64,000 nucleotides of DNA from Akebia trifoliata (lineage: Eukaryota; Streptophyta; Magnoliopsida; Ranunculales; Lardizabalaceae). The notes below the pieces were generated by a model. That model saw only the letters and a program-made list of their open reading frames with translations, was not told where the DNA came from and did no database searches. This document shows positions 44,340 through 55,760 of this stretch, one piece after another. The stretch is from assembly GCA_017979445.1 (NCBI GenBank), contig CM030710.1, positions 14,742,248 to 14,806,247 of the forward strand, written 5' to 3'. The position numbers and the translations under genes were made by a program. Within the stretch, counting starts at the first letter, position 1; each line of letters starts with the position of its first letter.

Positions 44340-44724
44340 CGTGAAAGGTATGGCTTTGATCTGGTGTAACCATGGTCTTCCTAACAGTAAATTGAAAGAG
44401 GACTGGATATCAATAACCTAAAATTCCATAAGAAATTAAGCTATGCCTATGGACAATCGAAGGTACAAAATTCCCAACATCCCTTTTGGTGTTATCATAT
44501 ACCTTAACACCCTGATTAGTGGGCTTGAGATCTTCAACTTTAAATCCAAGGTGAGTAGCAGTCTTCAAAGGACAAACATTCAATGCACTTCCTTTATCAA
44601 TTAAAACCAGAGGTGTTCTCATCCCGTTACGGTCGACTATGATGTGCAACGGCTTAGTGTGGCTTACTTCCTCTTTTGGGAGATCTGAGTCCGAGAAAGA
44701 TAGGATATTCTCTACATAAGTCAC
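44340..44724 (-). pseudogene. A2 aspartic protease (DKG at the active site)
   Basis: The frame 44724-44410 reads KPLHIIVDRNGMRTPLVLID, KGSALNVCPLKTATHLGFKV, and ends SISYGILGY-like; 44409-44340 continues in another frame with 'LLGRPWLHQIKAIPF'. The ILID-x-GSALNVCP motif is the Tat/Ogre protease active site. The residue after Asp is Lys, where D[S/T]G or DNG is expected, so catalysis is doubtful. It would process gag-pol. Confidence 0.85.
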
Positions 44725-44866
44725 CCATACTTTACTAGCCAGATGATTTGGGGAAGTATCAAGGGAAACTTGGGGCTGTGTTTAGCGCTTTGAGAACAAC
44801 CTCCCTATGGGCAGTGGAAGCCATGAGCAAACCCCAAACTGAGATATTGGCCCCTGATTTCTTTAA

Positions 44867-46699
44867 CTACTTGATCACAAAGTCATCTTCATCGATGTTC
44901 TCTTTGATAGGATCTTCTTTTCCTTTTCTAGCCAAAACTACAGGATTATCGACACAGAGTTCTTGTGGCTTAAAATTCTCCTCCCCCCGAGTCACATGTC
45001 TGACTTCATCACAAGAAAGGGAGAAAGACTCATCCTCTTCAGTCAGCAAGTATGGATCTTCCTCTATCAATGAGATGGGGCTTTTCGGATTCATTTGAGT
45101 CAAAAGATAATTAGTGAACGCAGGGATATCATAACGAGGTGGGGATAGACGGTATGCATCATCTGGGGTTAGATCGAGAGGTTCATAACTTGTGGTGAAG
45201 ACTTCGTCGGTGAAAGCTATTCCGACAATGGGCTAACTGGGTGATTCGACTTAGATGGGATGGATGAGAGAGACAGGGTTGAAACGTAACTGGGTGTTGG
45301 AAACCATGTTCAGAGTTGGTGGAGGTTGATAGGCAGGCAATGGATTAGTGGTGACATTTGGTGATATTGGGCTAGGGATTGTGACCTTTTTTGCATCAAT
45401 AAGATTTTGAATGGCATGACGGAGAGTGACACACCGATCGGTATGATGGCCAGTATTTTGATGGAATTCACAGAATAAATTAGAATTATGTCTGACTGGC
45501 TGGGGATTTGGCAATGGTCAAGGTTGTATTGGGGTAAGAAGACCTTTTTTCAATAGTTTTTGAAAGGTTACGGTAAGAGTCATCCCTAAATTGGTAAATT
45601 GATGAGGAGTTCAGGGTTGACTTGTGTGAGTTTGATTATTGGACCGGGCTGGAGGTTGAACTGGGGTAGCTGATGTGTTGGCTATGTAAACATGATTGGC
45701 ACTAGGTTTGGGAACATAGGGTTTCTTAGACTTGTTATCCGAGGTGTTAGAAAGAACCCCAGAGGCAAACGCATCCTCGAGTTGGCTTCCGATTTGTAAT
45801 AGGAATTCAAAGGTAGGAAAATATTGAGCCACCAAGTGCTGAGCATATCCTTGTGTAAGGTTTTTCAGGATAATGGCTACTTGTTCATTTTCTGATGGCC
45901 TATCCCACATTTGGGCAGCTTTTGCCCTCCAACGGCCAATGAAATCAGTAAAATTTTTCCCATTTTTCTGCTTAGTTGACTCCAAATCCCTTCTTGAAGT
46001 CTCAATCTCAGTACTATACTTATACTGATTCCAGAAAGCCTTTGACATGCTATCCCAAGTACCCACGATAATTGGATCTTAAGACATCAGTCAACGTAGT
46101 ACAGATCCTGATAGGGTTATCTGAAATAATAACGCCTTCTGTTCGTCACTGAGCCCCATAGTGCGCATGTTAGTAACATACACCTTAAGATGTGTTTTTG
46201 CACAACCTATCCCACTGAACTTGTTCATTTAAGGTATCACAAACTTCTCTAGCAAATGGATTCTAGGGATACGATTCAGAGTTTCAATGCCTGCCGCAAT
46301 TTCATCGATACCCTTTATACTCTTCATACCTGACTCTAATTGAGACATCCTGTTGGCTAACACCGGATTTTCATCAAAATGTTCTTTATCTCGGTCCAGT
46401 TCAAAGACTTCATGTGCACGTCTCATTGCATTTTCTTCTACCCTTTTTCCCTTTGGATCATCAAGGGGATTGCCCGTTGATTCTGAAATCTGTTCTAGAA
46501 CTTCCACTTTGCCTCTTATACTGTTGATATCATTGGCAAAAGTTGCCAAAATCTTACGGATCTCTGTAAGCTCAGACTCTGAAGTCATTTTTGCTTGTTG
46601 ACTTGGTGTTATCGTTCGTTCTAACCGACTGGACTTACGACTCCACCTAGGAGGTGGACGCTTGAGTTTGGGCGCAATGATAATCCTAAATGATCCCAT
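44867..46699 (-). pseudogene. A2 gag with CCHC-like finger, several in-frame stops
   Basis: One frame with about five stops covers 46699-44867. N-terminal part 46699-46232: basic start (RIIIAPKLKRPPPRW), then TSESELTEIRKILATFANDI, a likely coiled coil. Capsid part 46066-45611: GTWDSMSKAFWNQYKYSTEI, NFTDFIGRWRAKAAQMWDRP. Finger 45514-45251: FCEFHQNTGHHTDRCVTLRH, a C-x2-H...H...C arrangement typical of Tat/Ogre gag. Tail 45103-44867 leads to the protease. Gag would form particles and bind RNA. Plus-strand ORFs here are shadows. 46232-46066 contains stops but stays in frame. Confidence 0.88.
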
Positions 46700-46918
46700 C
46701 AAAGATAGATTTTAATCAATTTCAATGTAACCCCTTGATAACATTTTAATGAGTCATTTTATTGAAGTTTGTGTACCAATCCATTAAATAATCCATTCAC
46801 ACAATGATCATTCAAGGAAGGAATAAATGTTTATTCAAAAGAAAAAAAATAACTTTATTGAAAATTATTGACAAAGAAATGTTCCCATTATAACATCTTT
46901 TAACAAATCTGACTTAAA

Positions 46919-49301
46919 CTATTTTTTACATGGACGCTTGACTTTGTCTTGATGGTCATCAGGATTGTTAGAACTATCAGGCTTGCTCCTTTTGGCTCTA
47001 ACAACTGGCTCTTTGAATTCTGCTGGTCCATCTGGATACCCTATGGTGCACTTGTTCCAAGCTTTCTCAATGAGATGCACTAATTTTTCAGTCAATGACT
47101 CGGGAGAAAAGAAACCTTTGTGTTGAGGCAAAGAGAACTCTGTAAGTACTTCGTACTGTTCTGGGATCAAATTAGGTTGGTAAAAAGATGTTTCTTCTAG
47201 TCTGATCAAACGGACATAATAGGATCCTTTGGTTCCTAAAACAGGGGGTCAGTCATCCACCAAGGGCATCTTAAACTAATATGATGGGCAAGGCGAGAAT
47301 CCAACCATTTGCTCCAAGCCTTGACTGAGTTGTGACGCACTAACAGGTTTCTTTTGAAAAAGTGTTCTGGCCCATACTCGAAGTTTGAAGGGACATCTAC
47401 AATTTTGAGACGATCACAAAGTCACATATAAAGTAGGTAGGGGCTTCCTTTGAAGTTTTCCCTCTCATAATTATTTATGGCATTTAGACTTGAGAAAATT
47501 TCAGCTAAGATAAAAGGTACAGGGTTGGCTTTCCTTGAGAGTTGAGAGGCTATTTCTACGAAGGACTCAGGGACAGTCTGACCATCAATTTTAGAGGTCA
47601 GTATGTATTGGACTAGGATTCCTATGCACAATCGATAGTCTCTAGTGGCTCGCGACGCTTCTGGTTTTATATTAACGGGATGACTGCGGGAGCGATACAG
47701 GCCCAATAAAGGTAATAAGTCCAATCTCCCGTTATGATGAGACTATCGTTGTTCTTCTCACCGAAGTTAATAATAATTTTATTTTTACCTTACTTGTGGG
47801 GCAAGTAAGGGATCGAACCCAAGAAAAAGGAAGAGTAGAGTTAAGTTAAGAGGATAAAATTCAAATTAACTAAAAGGAATTAAAACTGTTTTTCTTTATA
47901 TTTTTGAACTTATAAGAATATGTAAAATTGCTAGAAAATGAACTAAAGTAAATCAAAATTAAAAGCAAGTAAACTTATGAAATTAAAGCACCATTGGAGG
48001 TGGATTTACCTAGAACATGTTGCTGAGCAATTCCTAATCTCTAGCTTTTTTATAACTCAATCGTAAGGGCTTGGTGTTAGCTCCTTATATCGAAAAGTTT
48101 TGCTAATTAAATCAAATGAGGGTACATGAACAAAGTAAAATTCTTTGAAAACTTTCTACTACTAATTATCTAGTTTAAGCATAATTTATCTTGATCTAAT
48201 CTAAGCATAAAGTATCTATATTAAGAATAAAAGGTGCAAGAAACTTAAAGAAAATTCATAAACATTTTAAATAAAAGAAAGGCATGAAATTAGAAATAAC
48301 ACACGAACTTGCTCTAAACTTTTCCACTCTCCAATGGAGGGAAACTTAGCCTAATGTCATTGCAAGAGAGGGAAGATAAGAGATGAAAGAATTTTTCTTC
48401 ATTTCATGGAGAAACATACAACTTCTTCTTCTTCTATTTCTTACAAGACTACTTAACCAAAAAAAATAACTAGAAGATAAAAATACAAAAAATAAGTGAA
48501 TAGGCTAAGAGCCTTAGATTAAATGAGTCTTGGATAAAGAACCAAGATGGGACCCTTTCTCTAGAGTTTGAGGCTCTATTTATAGAGAAAAATGTGTGTA
48601 GAATAGTCTAAAAGTAGTCTCCACTTTTCTTTGCACAACAAGACAAAAGAGGAGAATATGAGTTAAGGATTAGGACATTCCAAAGTGGGCCCAAATGCTT
48701 TTACCTTGAGATTTTGATTCCAAATTGTTGATTTTCTGCACAAGAAACACATGTAATTAGATTTATCTAGTAAATAAATTTATTTATATATATTTAGCCT
48801 AATTAACATACAACATGGTGTTTTGAGGCTTATCATGATTATTACCTTAATACGGAGAAATAGGGATCAAAATCAAGATAAATGTCTAGAAAATATGCGT
48901 ATAATTGAGTGTTTCGAGACACTCATCACGTTATGGACTAGGGCCTTGGCTTCTTCCTTTGAAATGTTCAATCCTATGGTAAGGTCACCAGAATATCCTG
49001 TCTTCAATGAGGGTCTGACTAGAGGTCCTGAAGTGGACATCCCCATAATGCCACAATAATCCTCATGAGTGGGGCATAAGTGCATATGCCCAATATGGAA
49101 TATGTGAAGGTAAGGGTTCCAACGCTTAGCCATAGCGCTTAAGAGGTTCCAATCTATCTCAAACTCGTGGAAGTAAAGAGCACTCGTCAACATGAATTTT
49201 TTAAAATTGATCTTCTCTACAGGGTGCATCCCTATAATGGTTGTTTTGACTAACTGGTCGATCGGGTTATTGCCTGTGATTAGCATCCTGATTTGACACA
49301 A
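46919..49301 (-). pseudogene. A2 ORF1 (extra ORF upstream of gag), split by solo LTR C2
   Basis: A coding stretch separate from gag and upstream of it, as in Ogre-type elements. Pieces: 49301-48934 (MLITGNNPIDQLVKTTIIGM, LLSAMAKRWNPYLHIFHIGH, LCPTHEDYCGIMGMSTSGPL), then after removing C2, 47734-47422 (LDLLPLLGLYRSRSHPVN, RDYRLCIGILVQYILTSKID, INNYERENFKGSPYLLYM), then 47209-46919 ending in a basic tail (VKRPCKK). The W-x-P-x-L...FGxxELCPTxEEY-like pattern recalls plant mobile-domain / DUF7745-type proteins found in plant retroelements; I infer this from memory. The molecular role is unknown. Stops or shifts separate the pieces, and the left piece reads into LTR C2 if taken naively. Confidence 0.72.
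47735..48928 (-). mobile_element. C2: solo Athila-type LTR inside A2 ORF1
   Basis: 1,194 bp, TGATGAGACTATCGTTGTTC to GAGACACTCATCA, flanked by an exact CGTTA duplication (47730-47734 and 48929-48933). It is closely similar to the C1 LTR but has no internal region, so it arose by recombination between two LTRs after insertion. Removing it with one CGTTA restores the ORF1 reading order. Confidence 0.95.
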
Positions 49302-52300
49302 AAGGGTATCTTAGTACACTTCCAAGGTCCATGTAAAATATATTTTTATAAGTCATTTATTCAAAGAAATCAATTACTTTTTCTTTATTTACTTTGTAAA
49401 ACATTTCCTTTTGGAAAATATTTTTCTTTTGGAAAATCTTGTTCTTATGAAAAATATTTTCTGGAAAACATATTTTCTAGAAAATATTTCTTCTAGAGAA
49501 CACTTCTACTGGAATATACTTTTCTTTTGTAAACCATTTTTCTTCTTTGAACATGGGTTGAAACCCGAATTTAGAAAATAATTTGATTTCCATTTTGATT
49601 TAAATGGCCCGGTCTATCAAGATTGTTGGATCGAGATGAACTGGGTCACTATTGTTAAAAATGGATTATTTATTGGATCGGTGCACCCATTTTAATCAGG
49701 TAAAACAAAACCTTAATCCTTGAGGACAATCATACATTTTGATCTCATCATTCACATACATTCATCATTCACAACGTCCCATTCAATAAACAACCCGTGA
49801 ACACCCACGATAAGTTCGAGTGTGACTACAGAGGAGGTTTCTAGACTCTAAGCTTACTACGTGCAATGCATTTTTATCTGGCTACCCTTGCCTAAGTACA
49901 ACTATATACCTCTCGAGCGTACTCAATCAGATGGTACGTGGTGACTAGGTTTGATATACCGTATAGGTGATAATCTAAAACTTCAACTCACTTCTCTGAA
50001 GCCAAAAGTAACCAGTTTAATCCCCAAGTCAGAGGTGGCACACGATGCTTAAGCAAAGGCACTTTTAAATCTTTCTAAAATAGACGTAGTCTATCCTCCT
50101 AGTACCGTGGTACATTGGACCAGGATCTCGCTTAGGGACTGGTTTTGACCAAGAAGTGCAATTGATGTATTTATATTATCTTTGATATACCTATGGATAC
50201 GAGTCAAGAGTTGTAGTTTCATAAATGGTTTGGCATCCCACTTGGGGACCGATCATGTACTAGTACTACGTTGGCAAACGAGACATGTGACTGTGCGGCT
50301 TATAATAGGTCAAAGGCTCAGGTCGCCCCAGCCTGGGTGCATCGATATACCTTTCAGAGTCACCTGATCAGACAGTACTGATGCCCTAGTTTGATATACC
50401 CTAAGGTACGTAACTGGAGTTGTGATTTTCATGAATAACATCGTATCTTCGAAGAGAACAGGCTACGCACTAGTGCCACGTTGGCTAGATTGGGACATGT
50501 AAGCGTGCAAAACAGTAAATATGCATGTGGTGTGTGCAAAACAGGGTGGGGTGTGCCCAGGGCATTTTCCAAACAAATGGGCCCATGGGCCTGATCATAT
50601 CTTTACAACATTAATATCACATGAATATTAGTCAAGACAAATATCAATCCAATCACATCCCATCACATCAACATTAGGATCAAAATCAAACATGTATCTT
50701 AATCAAGATTATGGCATGTTAGATAGGTAATCAACACAAAGACTAATAATTGGATCTAATCATTGAAACAAGTACATAGTTCCAAGTCCAAACAAATTTT
50801 TTTTTTGTTTTTATATAGTCCAATCAAGGTTATTTTGGGGTGACCCTAACCAAATTGATATTTCAGAGGATATTGAGCTAAGTACGGAATGATAATTGTT
50901 GGAACAAGAGGGTATGATCATCTTCGAAATTTTTTTTTTTTTTTTTTTAAATTGATTTTTGTTTTTGCTAAGTAACAAAAAAAAACTTTTTTTATGTTAT
51001 TGCATAGGTTTCCTTTAAGAATAATCCACGTAACTTAATAAAATAAAAACTACACCCATCTGATGTTATTTAAGCAACCATTGGTGTGGCATTAACAGTT
51101 CTCACAAAAGAAAGATCAGAAATTGTTCTCTCCTTACTAATAGTGCAAAAGGTTGTTAATGAACCCCCAGAACGTATCTAATTTCTTTATATATGGGTTT
51201 GCAAAGCTTCGAACCCATGGCGATTGTTTCAAAGAAGAAGGAAACCTGTCACGAAAATCAAATTGATTCAAGAGGTTTTTTTTTTTCTTTTGTTTAAAAA
51301 AAAAAATTCCTTGATCACCCTGGAAAAGATTTCAATAATAAATAAAAAAATTAATTTTCGTGGATTCGATCACACCAAACCCTCCTCACGATTCTCCAAC
51401 GCATCTTTCCTATTAATCATCCCCTTCGTTTGTAGTATATGTTGCAATCTCACTTTTCTCACCCACAAAACCGAAATCCTGATCTACATTCTCCTCTCCA
51501 ATCAAGTTCATCGTTTACCTACCCAAACTTTAGTCTTTCCAAGTTAACAGAAGACTATCAAAGAAGAAATTGTTTTAGATTCGTCTCCCTCCAAAAAACG
51601 TAACATTGAAACAAAGAAAGGTTCGAAAAAAAAATCCGATTAAGATCTCTCCCTTTTACTTCGAATCAAAGCTTCTCCATTGATCGGAAACCTTAGAAGT
51701 TCTTTGACAGACGAGAAAGAAAAAAAATCTGACGAAATCGTCAACTTTGAGTTGGTTAACGATTCCAAGCTTCCAAAGAAAGAATCAGACATTCTCTTTG
51801 GGGGGTTAGGATCGTAAACCGATTAGGATGAAGGGTTTAAGACGATCGGCTTTGAGAGACCAAACCGATCAGTCTTCTATTTAGATCAGTTGGTCCTTGT
51901 TGAAGATGATAGAACCGATTAGGAGAGAAGAAGTAAACAAATAAAATTTGATTTAAAAACATAAGGGTTTGAAAATTAAAAATCAATTTTTACTTGGGAC
52001 ACACCACCCTAATAATTAAAGACAATGGGTGGTTCCTAGCAGAACTTCAAAAACCATTTTTTTATTATTATTGTTGTCAATGGACAGCATGACTTGCCAA
52101 AAAAAAATATCAACCAATAGATCAAACGCATACTAAATTTTTTATTTTTTTCAAAAGCAAATCTACACATGTATTTGAAAAAAAATTTATTGTCCAACCA
52201 TCATTATCCCATCCTCAATAAAACCATCCATCTTGAAATATCGCATCATTTAGAATCATCCCAATAGTATAACATTCTATAAATAATAACATTCTAGAAT

Positions 52301-52461
52301 ACCCCATCAAATCCAAACCAGTAATCAATAATTGAGCCCAAAAAAGAATGATAAAAACAAAAATAAACAGATAAACAAATAACTATAAAAAAAAAAAAAA
52401 ACTAGGTCCTATTTGCAATGCTTCTCATACTTGGGGCTTTTCAAGTCTGATCCTCAATAAT
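49302..52461 (-). other. A2 5' leader
   Basis: About 3.1 kb without a convincing gene. 49540-50580 is the block conserved with A1 and A3, with TTTGATATACC recurring at 49950, 50181 and 50389 and the paired segments TACTAGTACTACGTTGGC and CACTAGTGCCACGTTGGC. 50800-51000 has long T and A runs. 51180-51850 is richer in C/T and not matched in the other leaders; its ORF (51224-51547) has no recognisable domain. 52240-52460 matches A1 14150-14390. Confidence 0.65.
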
Positions 52462-52462
52462 T

Positions 52463-52478
52463 CCCAGTGGAGTCGCCA
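52463..52478 (-). other. A2 primer binding site, tRNA-Arg type
   Basis: Minus strand TGGCGACTCCACTGGG, one base inside the 5' LTR. One base differs from the tRNA-Arg complement seen in Ogre/Tat elements. Confidence 0.8.
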
Positions 52479-52479
52479 C

Positions 52480-53860
52480 TGAAAGCGCCCTCGATCCGTG
52501 GGGTGCGCAGATCCTCTTTTGATTTTTGAGATTTGGGAGTTGCCACCTAGTTATTACGGTCTAGGAACCGACGACTCGAAACGGATAAGAAAACAACTAA
52601 TCTACTTTAAAAAAATACTGAGTTTGGGGATCACATTACGGGGTTGGAAGGTGTTAGGCACCAACCCCGTCCGACAAACGTCAGTCTCAGTAATTCCCAA
52701 AAACTATTACATTGCACAATAGACCAAAAACAACAAATAATAAAAAATAAAAAGAAAATTACCTCGCGGATTACAATGATTCCCTCAGTACTGGTGGAGA
52801 GTATCCTCGTATGTATTTTCTTGCTATTCATTCGTCACCGGATCTGATTTCTGATCTCCAAGTTGAGGTATCTTCTTCTTAGATCTGTGAGTTTTCTAAT
52901 TTGTTTTGGATTCTAAGGTATTTTGGAAGGGTTTTTAGGTGTTTTTTGAGCTAAAGTTGAAGTATGGATGTTAGGTAAGGAGTTAGGACTTCAAAATTAG
53001 GGTTTTGGGAAGGTTGGGGAGGCTCCTTGACCTACTTTTTCTAGGATTTTCTCTTCGATACGAAAATAGGTTGTAGACACCCTTATTTATAGATTTTTTT
53101 AAGAGCTTTTTAGATAGATTTAGAGTTAGATTATGTTTCTTTTAAATAGTTTTAGAGTTTAATTAGAATTCTTTTAAGGTTAGGATTTGACTTTGGTCTT
53201 TTTAGATTAATTAGGATTTTGACTTGAGTCTCACTTGATTAACTAGAATTTAGGATTTTGACTTAAGTCTTACTTAATTTTTAATTATTAAAATTATAAA
53301 ATTATCGTTTTACCCTTAAAGAAGACTTTTTGCATTTTAAATCATTTTTCAATGTTGCAGGATGTTTTAGAATCGATTTTTCGTTAAGAATTCAATGGGA
53401 ATATTGGTTTGTGTCATTTATGAAATTTTTTGTGCGAAATGATCGTGAACTTTATGAGGGGCATTTTCATAATTTTGTCGAATTTTGTGAAAATTTGGCT
53501 AAATGATTTATTTGGTTTCGATTTGTTGTTTTATGTGTTTGAAAGGATTTTCCTAAGCGTAATGTGGGCTCTAGGATTGTTTTGAAGTTAGGGGTATTTT
53601 GGTAATTTGATCATTTTTTAGTGATTTTTACTGTAAAACTTCTTTTTATCTGCAAGATGATGATTTCTATGTTTTTGGAGTTATATTTTCCTAGCGTAAC
53701 GCGATTTCTACAGTTTTGCTAGTATGAGATACCTCATCTGAATTTTTGAAACATATCTAGTAACAAATAAAGCATTGGAATAATCATCCATCATTGGGAA
53801 TCGTCACGATCAGGTTGACGAGTTGATTAATTAGGTGATTGCATAAATGGGCTGTCTACA
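52480..53860 (-). repeat. A2 5' LTR
   Basis: 1,381 bp, plus-strand TGAAAGCGCCCTCGATCCGT to GCTGTCTACA. TATA-like box in element orientation at 53084-53091. ORFs near 52498-52847 are shared by the other A LTRs only as DNA and are not genes. Confidence 0.95.
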
Positions 53861-53865
53861 CCTGA

Positions 53866-54309
53866 TTTAAAGCTATTATATCAATGGGTACACCAACCTA
53901 ATAAAGAATTCATTTTAAATGTGGCAATGATTCATAATGACCCAGTCCATCTCGATATAACAATCATGATGGGCTGGACCATTTAAATCAAAGTGGTATT
54001 CAAACTGATTCGGGTCTCAACCCATTTCAAAATAAGAAAAATATTTTCTAAAAAGAAAAGAAAAGAATTTTTACAAAAGATCTATTTTTTGCATGGACCT
54101 TGGAAACTTACTAAAATGTATTTTTCTAAAAAGAAAATGACTTGCAATAAAATAATCAGATTTGTGAAAGGTCTTATTCAATGAAAATATTATTTGTCAA
54201 TGATTCTCAATAATTCAATAAAATCATTTTTCCTTTTAAAATAATCATTGCATAAATGAGTTGTTTAATGGATTGGTGCACAGAATTCAATAAAATCTTA
54301 GGGTTCATT
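53866..54309 (+). other. A3 leader, continued after A2
   Basis: Continues 33734-33739 (…TTAA + TTTAAAGC). TGGGTACACCAACC, CCATGATG... and GGGTCTCAACCCATTT align in reverse with A1 9100-9420 and A2 49330-49700. No gene. Confidence 0.7.
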
Positions 54310-55055
54310 TAAAATGTTATTAAGGGGGTAACACTGGAACTGGTTAAATTCACCTTCAATGAGGTTTAAGGGTTTTATCATTGTACTTAAGCTTAAGCAT
54401 CTACCGCCTTTCTAGAGTCATTAGAACGAATGTTAGCACCAAGTCAATCGTAAAAAATGACCCCAAAATTTCTCAAAATTACACAGTTTTTCCTTGAAGA
54501 TTGCCATGCCTCAGTCCTGTCTGGTATAAGCAATGTCCCAAGTGCTCAATCCTAATCAAGCCTATTGTGGGTACTTGTCTTGAGTTTTCATGAGTCATGT
54601 GGGTTAGCCTAAGTCCAATATTTTATTAATCCGTCAATGTCATGTTTTCTTTAGAGCAAGTCTACCCTTTCCCTGTTGAGTCGAGTTAGTTTATCGAGTC
54701 TATAAAGGTATCTGTCACCCCATCTGAAATTGATTGGATAAAAGAAATTTCTGAATACTTCGAGCGCATGAACATATTAACTAATGATCTGACTTCAATG
54801 ATAGATTTCTTTCCTGAACAAGAAGATAATGAAAAATAATTCCTAAAGAGATTCAAATAGAAATCATCCTATCCCTAGAGAAACATGAGGACATAATGAA
54901 TTTACTCAGAAATTTCAAAAGACTTGTTTGCATAGTCTAATAAGGATATGTTAGGTACAAGCTTGGGTGTTGTCCGACATGAAATAGATACTCGCTCGAT
55001 GAAATGAAAATACCAATGAGATCAAAGAAGATGTTGCAAAATGTATTAATAGTGC
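54310..55055 (+). pseudogene. A3 chimeric remnant: gag start / linker / RT start
   Basis: 54310-54467 aligns with the gag start of A2 (46770-46600, reverse). At about 54468 it passes into linker sequence (ACACAGTTTTTCCTTGAAGA, matching the QLFIEDHS region of A2), runs on through ATGAATTTACTCAGAAATTT (NLLRNF), and at about 55055 joins integrase after a stretch corresponding to the RT residues near KIKEEVTKQI. Both joins are also in A1. Reading frames are broken. Confidence 0.8.
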
Positions 55056-55760
55056 CCTTACTGCATCTATCATAAGTCAATACAAGGTACCTTTGGAATT
55101 GATATCTGATAACGGGTTACACTTCAAAGCCGAGATTATTACTTTATATTCAAAGTTCAAGATCCGGCATCATCTCCCTACCATCCTCAGATTAATGGAG
55201 CGGTTGAAGCAGCTAATAAGAGTCTCAAAATAGTTATCGTAAAAATATGTCAATCGCACCGGGATTAGTCAGAGAAGCTGCCATTCACATTATGAGCTAT
55301 CGTACTTCAATACAGTCTTCCACTGAAGTCACTCCCTATTCTTTAGTATATGATATGGAAGCAGTCTTATCCGTTGAAATGAAAATCCCGTATCTCAAAG
55401 TCTTAATGGAAAATATATTGTTAGAAATAGACTGGGTTCGTCATCGATACGAAGAACTAAAGTTGATTGAAGAAAAAAAAACTTAGAGTTTTGTACCACA
55501 TGCAAACATATCACTCACACGTTTGACAAGAAGGTCAAAGTTCACTACTTACAAGTCAAGGATTTGACCATCAGACTTCAAAAAAAATTGAGCACTCCTC
55601 ATCGACCATAAGAGGAAGTCTGAACCCAATTGGAGAAATTCAATCATTAAGGAAATTCTACTTGGAAAATTCGTCAGACTTCAATATCATGATGGAATCG
55701 AACTATCAGAACCAACCAACCTTAACCAAATCAAGTGGTACTATATTTAAGAAGGCCATC
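55056..55760 (+). pseudogene. A3 integrase remnant
   Basis: Reads, through shifts, VPLELISDNG (second catalytic Asp kept), FKAEIITLYSKFKI, NGAVEAANKSLK (catalytic Glu kept), then in frame 55247-55486 YRTSIQSSTEVTPYSLVYDM and EAVLSVEMKIPYLK. The C-terminal tail follows to about 55750 (QIKWYYI). The segment with the first catalytic Asp is missing through the deletion shared with A1. Confidence 0.85.

Larger units (their letters stand above)
33740..53860 (-). mobile_element. Element A2: Tat/Ogre-like LTR retrotransposon with full domain set
   Basis: 20,121 bp on the minus strand with LTRs 33740-35243 and 52480-53860. The exact target duplication CCTGA is at 33735-33739 and 53861-53865. In coding order: primer site, 3 kb leader, ORF1 (interrupted by C2), gag, CCHC finger, protease, G-patch, linker, RT start, [Athila fragment C1], RNase H, integrase, 3' UTR with minisatellite. 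Own sequence is about 15.4 kb. Stops, frameshifts, loss of the RT catalytic region and an integrase Asp-to-Asn change make it inactive, yet it is the best guide to an autonomous A-family element here. Confidence 0.95.

Noticed and set aside
48873..48933. C-terminal end of the 142-codon frame 49301-48873
   Set aside because: These codons are LTR C2 sequence; the true ORF1 continues at 47734 on the far side of the LTR.
52498..52847. Plus and minus frames at the start of the A2 5' LTR (also at 33767-34095)
   Set aside because: They lie in LTR sequence, recur at the same place in other LTRs with broken frames, and have no domain.
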